From positions 806,001-870,000 of the forward strand of contig NZ_JADDUE010000001.1 in assembly GCF_016526145.1 (NCBI RefSeq): DNA of 64,000 bases. Reading direction: 5' to 3'. The notes below the pieces were generated by a model. That model had not been told where the DNA came from and did no database searches. It worked only from the letters and a program-made list of their open reading frames with translations. Each line of letters starts with the position of its first letter. Positions within the stretch are counted from its first letter, which is position 1. Below, piece after piece: positions 60,786 to 64,000 of this stretch. The translations under genes and the position numbers were made by a program. Source of the stretch: Saccharopolyspora galaxeae (lineage in GTDB: Bacteria > Actinomycetota > Actinomycetes > Mycobacteriales > Pseudonocardiaceae).

Positions 60786-61104
60786 CGAGAACTTCCGCAT
60801 CGACCCCGACGCGCTCGAAGACATCAACAAGAAGCTGCGCGCGGTGGGCGAGGACCTCACGGCGAGCTTCAACGAGATGAAGACGACGCTCGAAGACCAT
60901 TGGGGCTGCTGGGGCAACGACGATATCGGTGAGGCGTTCATCAAGAACTTCGAAGAGCCGAACAAGAAGTTGCAAGAGGGCGCTGAGGCCATGAGCGGCG
61001 CCCCGAACGGCTTGGCCGACCAGATCGACAAGCAGATCGAGGTCGTCCGCAAACAGGACGCCGCGAACCGCGCCGCCATCGAGCAGAACGAATACGGAAA
61101 CTGA
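60778..61104 (+). CDS. WXG100-like protein paired with the downstream giant protein
   Basis: 108 residues with two helices (PDALEDINKKLRAVGEDLTA, and AFIKNFEEPNKKLQEGAEAM) around DHWGCWGNDDIGEAF, where the turn is WGN. It overlaps the YbaB-like gene and ends 68 bp before a large toxin-like gene. Small WXG100 proteins in this position usually dimerise with the N-terminal domain of the large substrate to target it for export. Confidence 0.82.
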   Translation: MADENFRIDPDALEDINKKLRAVGEDLTASFNEMKTTLEDHWGCWGNDDIGEAFIKNFEEPNKKLQEGAEAMSGAPNGLADQIDKQIEVVRKQDAANRAAIEQNEYGN

Positions 61105-61172
61105 ACGCAGGAGCATGGCCCGCTGACCAACGGGGGAAATGACCGGTCGCGCCCACGAGGAAGGAGGTCTCT

Positions 61173-64000
61173 GTGAGTGGTTATGACGAAACCAACGACT
61201 TGCCGGACGGCTTGCAGGACTTCCTCAAGGGCACGATCGGCATGGAGCTGCCGGAGGGCAATGAGTTCGGCCTTCGGAACATCAGCCAGGCGCTGATCCA
61301 GTACGCCGATACGTGCCGGGACACGGCGGACCGGTTGGATTCGTTGTCGGGGGAGATCGACGACGTCTTGGACGGCGAGTTCGCCAAGCAAGTGGTCGAC
61401 AAGCTGGGCACCACGTCGCCGGAGGCCCTGCGTGGGCAGGAGCAGTCGGCGCGCGATCTGGGCAGCCAGGCCAAGGATGCCGCGGCGGACATCGAGAAGA
61501 CGCGGATCATGTTCATCGCCATGACGATCATGGTCGCGGCGGAGGTCGCGTATCTGCTGTCGACCCTGATCCTGGCGCCGCTGGCGGGTGCCGTCATCGC
61601 TACTGCCCGCGGCGTGATGCAAGTCGGATTGCAGCAGCTGATCAAGCAGATCGCGTCGCGCACGGCATCGGTGGTCAGCAAGATCCCCACCGCGCTGCGA
61701 GGTGCGAGCACGCAGGGCGTGGCCAAGGAAATCGGCAAGCGCGCGTGGACGACGGCGAAGTACGCCGCGGGCGGTGCGGCTTTCGGTACGGCGTTCATGG
61801 CCGGGATGGACGGTGGTATTCAGCTCGATCAGAAGAACAAGGGAACCCGGGACAAGATCAACAAGGAGTCCATCAAGGGTTCCGCGATCGGCGGTGCGAT
61901 CGGTGGTGGTGCCGCAGGTGCGGCTGCTGGTGCGGCGCGGTCGGTGGCGGTGCGGGCCGAGGCGAAGCTGAGCCAGGGGCCGCGCGAGTTCAACAAGAAG
62001 ATCGACAGCTTCAACTCTCAGCACGGCACGAATTTCGCGAAGGTGCCGGAGCGGCCGAACGCGAAGAGCGTCCGCGAGTTCAACAAGAAGATCGACGACT
62101 TCAACTCCCAGCACGGCACGAATTTCGCGAAGAAGCAGGAAGGGGCGGACTGGCCCCCCGGGATGCGCAAGCTGGGCGGGATGGCGGATGCCTCGCTGCA
62201 GATGCTGTCGGTGCCCGCGAGCAACCCGCTGGTGTACCTGGCCACCGACGATCATCACGGTGGTGCTGCGGACGGCATGTTCGGTGCCTTCGCGCGAGGT
62301 GGCGCGGGCGGCCGAACGGGCGGGGCCTCGGGGGAGGCGTCGTCGCGTGCGGACGCGAGTGCGCAGGCCGCGCTGGATGCGACGAATGCGGTGACGCAGG
62401 ACGGGAAGTTGAAGATCCCGGAGGTGGCATCCTCCGGCGATGCGCTCAGCACGACCTCGAGCGACCTCAGCGGCTCGACGCTGGACGGTGGTTCGGACTT
62501 CTCCTCGGACGCCGAGACGCTGAACGGGGATGCGGATCGTGCTTCGACGGTTTTGCAGGGGCCTGACGACGGCGCGGTGAGTTCGCCCGGGGACGCGCCG
62601 GTGACGACGTCCTCGGACGGGGCAGGCACCGCCGACGGCGATCCCGGTGGCAGCACCGAGCCGAGCGGCTCGCCTTCGCGCTCGGTGAGCGATTTCCTCG
62701 GTGGCGCGAACACCGAGGACAGCACCGTCTCGTCCGGTCAGGGCGAGACGATTTCGTCCGCTGATGCTCCGCCGCCTTCGGGCGCGCACGAGCCGAGTCA
62801 GCAAGCCGGGGGCGTTGCTCCCGGTGCAGCGCACGGTGGCGCCGCGCCGGGTCAGGGCGGCGCTTCGGGTGCGGCTGCCGGCCCGGGCGCGCACGCACCC
62901 GGGAGGGGCGGCGCAGCTGTTGGCGGCGTGCCGCCAGCGAGTGCTGCCGGTCCCGCTGCGCCGAGTGCCGTTCCGCCGAGCACCTCGTCGACGGGCCCGG
63001 GGCCATCCGGCCAGTCGGTCCAGCCGGGTTCTGCCACCCAGTCCGGGCCTGCCACGCAGTCCGGTTCGCCCGCACCGTCCGGTCAGCAGCCCGGTGCGAC
63101 CCAGCCCGGTGCGACCCAGCCCGGTGCGACCCAGCCCGGTACGACCCAGCAGGCGCAGTCCGGCCGGCCGGAGGGCGACACCGCGAACGGACGGCAGCCG
63201 GACCACTCCGGCGAGCGACCGCAGAGCACCGAAACCGCCGAGGGAACCGCGACCGCGAACGAGCAAGCACGCCCGGACGATGCCGCTGCGCCCGGCCGTG
63301 CCGACGCGCAGCCGGACGCCGATAACCCGACGGGTGAGCAGGGCACCCTTCACTCGGCCGGGGAGGACGCGCCGACACCGGAGTCCGGCGATCGCCCCGA
63401 ACAGCCTGATGTTCCAGCGCGGGACGAAGAGGCCATATTGGACGGTGCGCCGCCGCTGGCGGAACGTCCCGAGAGCTCCGATGTTCAGCGCAGCGAGCCG
63501 GAGGCACCGGCACGAACCGATGAGTCCACATCGGATGGTGCGGTCCCGGACGGGGAGCGGCCCGCGGACCAGTACGGCCGCACCGACGACCGGGGCGAGC
63601 CGGTTCCGGGCGGCGAACCGCTGGAGAACGGTGAACCGGCGCCGACCGGCTCCGTGCCGGGTCAGTTCCACCAGTCGCCGCAGAATCCGGGCCAGCCGCC
63701 CGCAGGGCAGTCCGCCCGCGGCGGTACTCCCGATCCGGGTGTCGACCAGGGCCGCACCGCGCAGCAGGACCCGCGGGCAGCGTCGTCCCGGCCGGACACC
63801 ACGGTTCCGGGCCCGCGCACCGGCGGATCGGCCGACGCGCCCGCGGCGAACCAGCCGCGGCAGACCAGCTCCGGCCCTGCGTCCACATCGGACGCTTCGA
63901 ATCCGGCGACTTCTTCCCGCGGCCCCGCGGCCGACACCGCTCGGCGCGATGCCGCGGACGACGAGCAGGGCCCGAATCTGGTTCCGCCCGATTCCCGCGC
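61173..64000 (+). CDS. Giant polymorphic-toxin-like ESX substrate, N-terminal part (runs off the window)
   Basis: Open from GTG 61173 (AAGGAGG at 61161-61167) to the end, more than 940 residues. Residues 1-110 match the N-terminal domain of CpnT-like and other large T7SS toxins (LPDGLQDFLKGTIGMELPEG, a coiled helix, then a hydrophobic RIMFIAMTIMVAAEVAYLL segment). A second hydrophobic Gly/Ala-rich segment lies near 250. Two copies of a 20-residue REFNKKID-FNSQHGTNFAK unit follow at about 271-320. The rest is a Pro/Ser/Gly/Asp-rich linker. The C-terminal effector domain, expected from the family, is outside the window. Confidence 0.8.
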   Translation, partial: MSGYDETNDLPDGLQDFLKGTIGMELPEGNEFGLRNISQALIQYADTCRDTADRLDSLSGEIDDVLDGEFAKQVVDKLGTTSPEALRGQEQSARDLGSQAKDAAADIEKTRIMFIAMTIMVAAEVAYLLSTLILAPLAGAVIATARGVMQVGLQQLIKQIASRTASVVSKIPTALRGASTQGVAKEIGKRAWTTAKYAAGGAAFGTAFMAGMDGGIQLDQKNKGTRDKINKESIKGSAIGGAIGGGAAGAAAGAARSVAVRAEAKLSQGPREFNKKIDSFNSQHGTNFAKVPERPNAKSVREFNKKIDDFNSQHGTNFAKKQEGADWPPGMRKLGGMADASLQMLSVPASNPLVYLATDDHHGGAADGMFGAFARGGAGGRTGGASGEASSRADASAQAALDATNAVTQDGKLKIPEVASSGDALSTTSSDLSGSTLDGGSDFSSDAETLNGDADRASTVLQGPDDGAVSSPGDAPVTTSSDGAGTADGDPGGSTEPSGSPSRSVSDFLGGANTEDSTVSSGQGETISSADAPPPSGAHEPSQQAGGVAPGAAHGGAAPGQGGASGAAAGPGAHAPGRGGAAVGGVPPASAAGPAAPSAVPPSTSSTGPGPSGQSVQPGSATQSGPATQSGSPAPSGQQPGATQPGATQPGATQPGTTQQAQSGRPEGDTANGRQPDHSGERPQSTETAEGTATANEQARPDDAAAPGRADAQPDADNPTGEQGTLHSAGEDAPTPESGDRPEQPDVPARDEEAILDGAPPLAERPESSDVQRSEPEAPARTDESTSDGAVPDGERPADQYGRTDDRGEPVPGGEPLENGEPAPTGSVPGQFHQSPQNPGQPPAGQSARGGTPDPGVDQGRTAQQDPRAASSRPDTTVPGPRTGGSADAPAANQPRQTSSGPASTSDASNPATSSRGPAADTARRDAADDEQGPNLVPPDSR
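61983..62132 (+). repeat. Two 60-bp direct repeats inside the giant ESX gene
   Basis: Copies at 61983-62042 and 62073-62132, 90 bp apart start to start. They differ at about four positions and encode REFNKKID(S/D)FNSQHGTNFAK. Confidence 0.92.

Overview
The window is high-GC DNA with GTG/ATG starts, overlapping stop/start codons and a gene content (ESX-type secretion with MycP, DUF397/XRE pairs, LuxR-type ATPase regulators, PabAB fusion, type II thioesterase) typical of a filamentous actinomycete. A member of the Pseudonocardiaceae such as Saccharopolyspora is my best guess; this is inference, not a database result.

Region 1 (1 to about 8270) looks like an acquired, decayed island. It holds a truncated ISL3-family copy at the left edge, a complete ISL3-family element (2342-3780) with imperfect terminal repeats, a frameshifted tyrosine integrase, an IS3-type orfA remnant and a lipase fragment. 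It also holds two 3' fragments of tRNA genes (Thr-like at 2292-2328, Val at 8215-8267) of the kind left by site-specific integration. Its cargo is a GlxA/AraC-type regulator divergent from a small monooxygenase, an NhaA antiporter fused to a DsbA-like thioredoxin domain, and a DUF4186 protein.

Region 2 (8.3-35.4 kb) is chromosomal-looking. It has a lipoprotein with two EF-hand loops in a duplicated 30-residue unit, a DUF4232 lipoprotein, a secreted amidase, a small membrane protein and winged-helix regulator behind a nested palindromic operator, and a first divergent pair of LuxR-type ATPase regulators. Next come an orphan sensor kinase paralogous to a nearby complete two-component system, a membrane-anchored beta-propeller, a Mut7-C protein and a cytochrome P450. 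A co-directional PabAB, isopentenyl-diphosphate isomerase, quinone oxidoreductase and type II thioesterase group follows, then a crystallin/killer-toxin-like secreted protein, an XRE/DUF397 pair and two small Cys-rich proteins.

Region 3 (35.7-64 kb) opens with a second divergent pair of LuxR-type ATPases that mirrors the first. It continues into a type VII (ESX-like) secretion locus: a 1273-residue protein with a C-terminal ADP-ribosyltransferase-like domain overlapping mycP, a convergent eccC, eccD-eccB, a WXG100 pair, a longer ESX-like protein, a 911-residue repeat-rich substrate, a PPE-like Ser/Pro-rich protein, a YbaB/EspL-like protein, another WXG-like protein and the start of a very large polymorphic-toxin-like protein that runs off the window. 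No eccE or eccA is visible.

The strongest leads are the ART-domain protein wired into the secretion operon, the duplicated regulator pairs, a 51-bp palindromic element present three times, and a repeated dodecamer GTCCAC(A/T)TCGGA.
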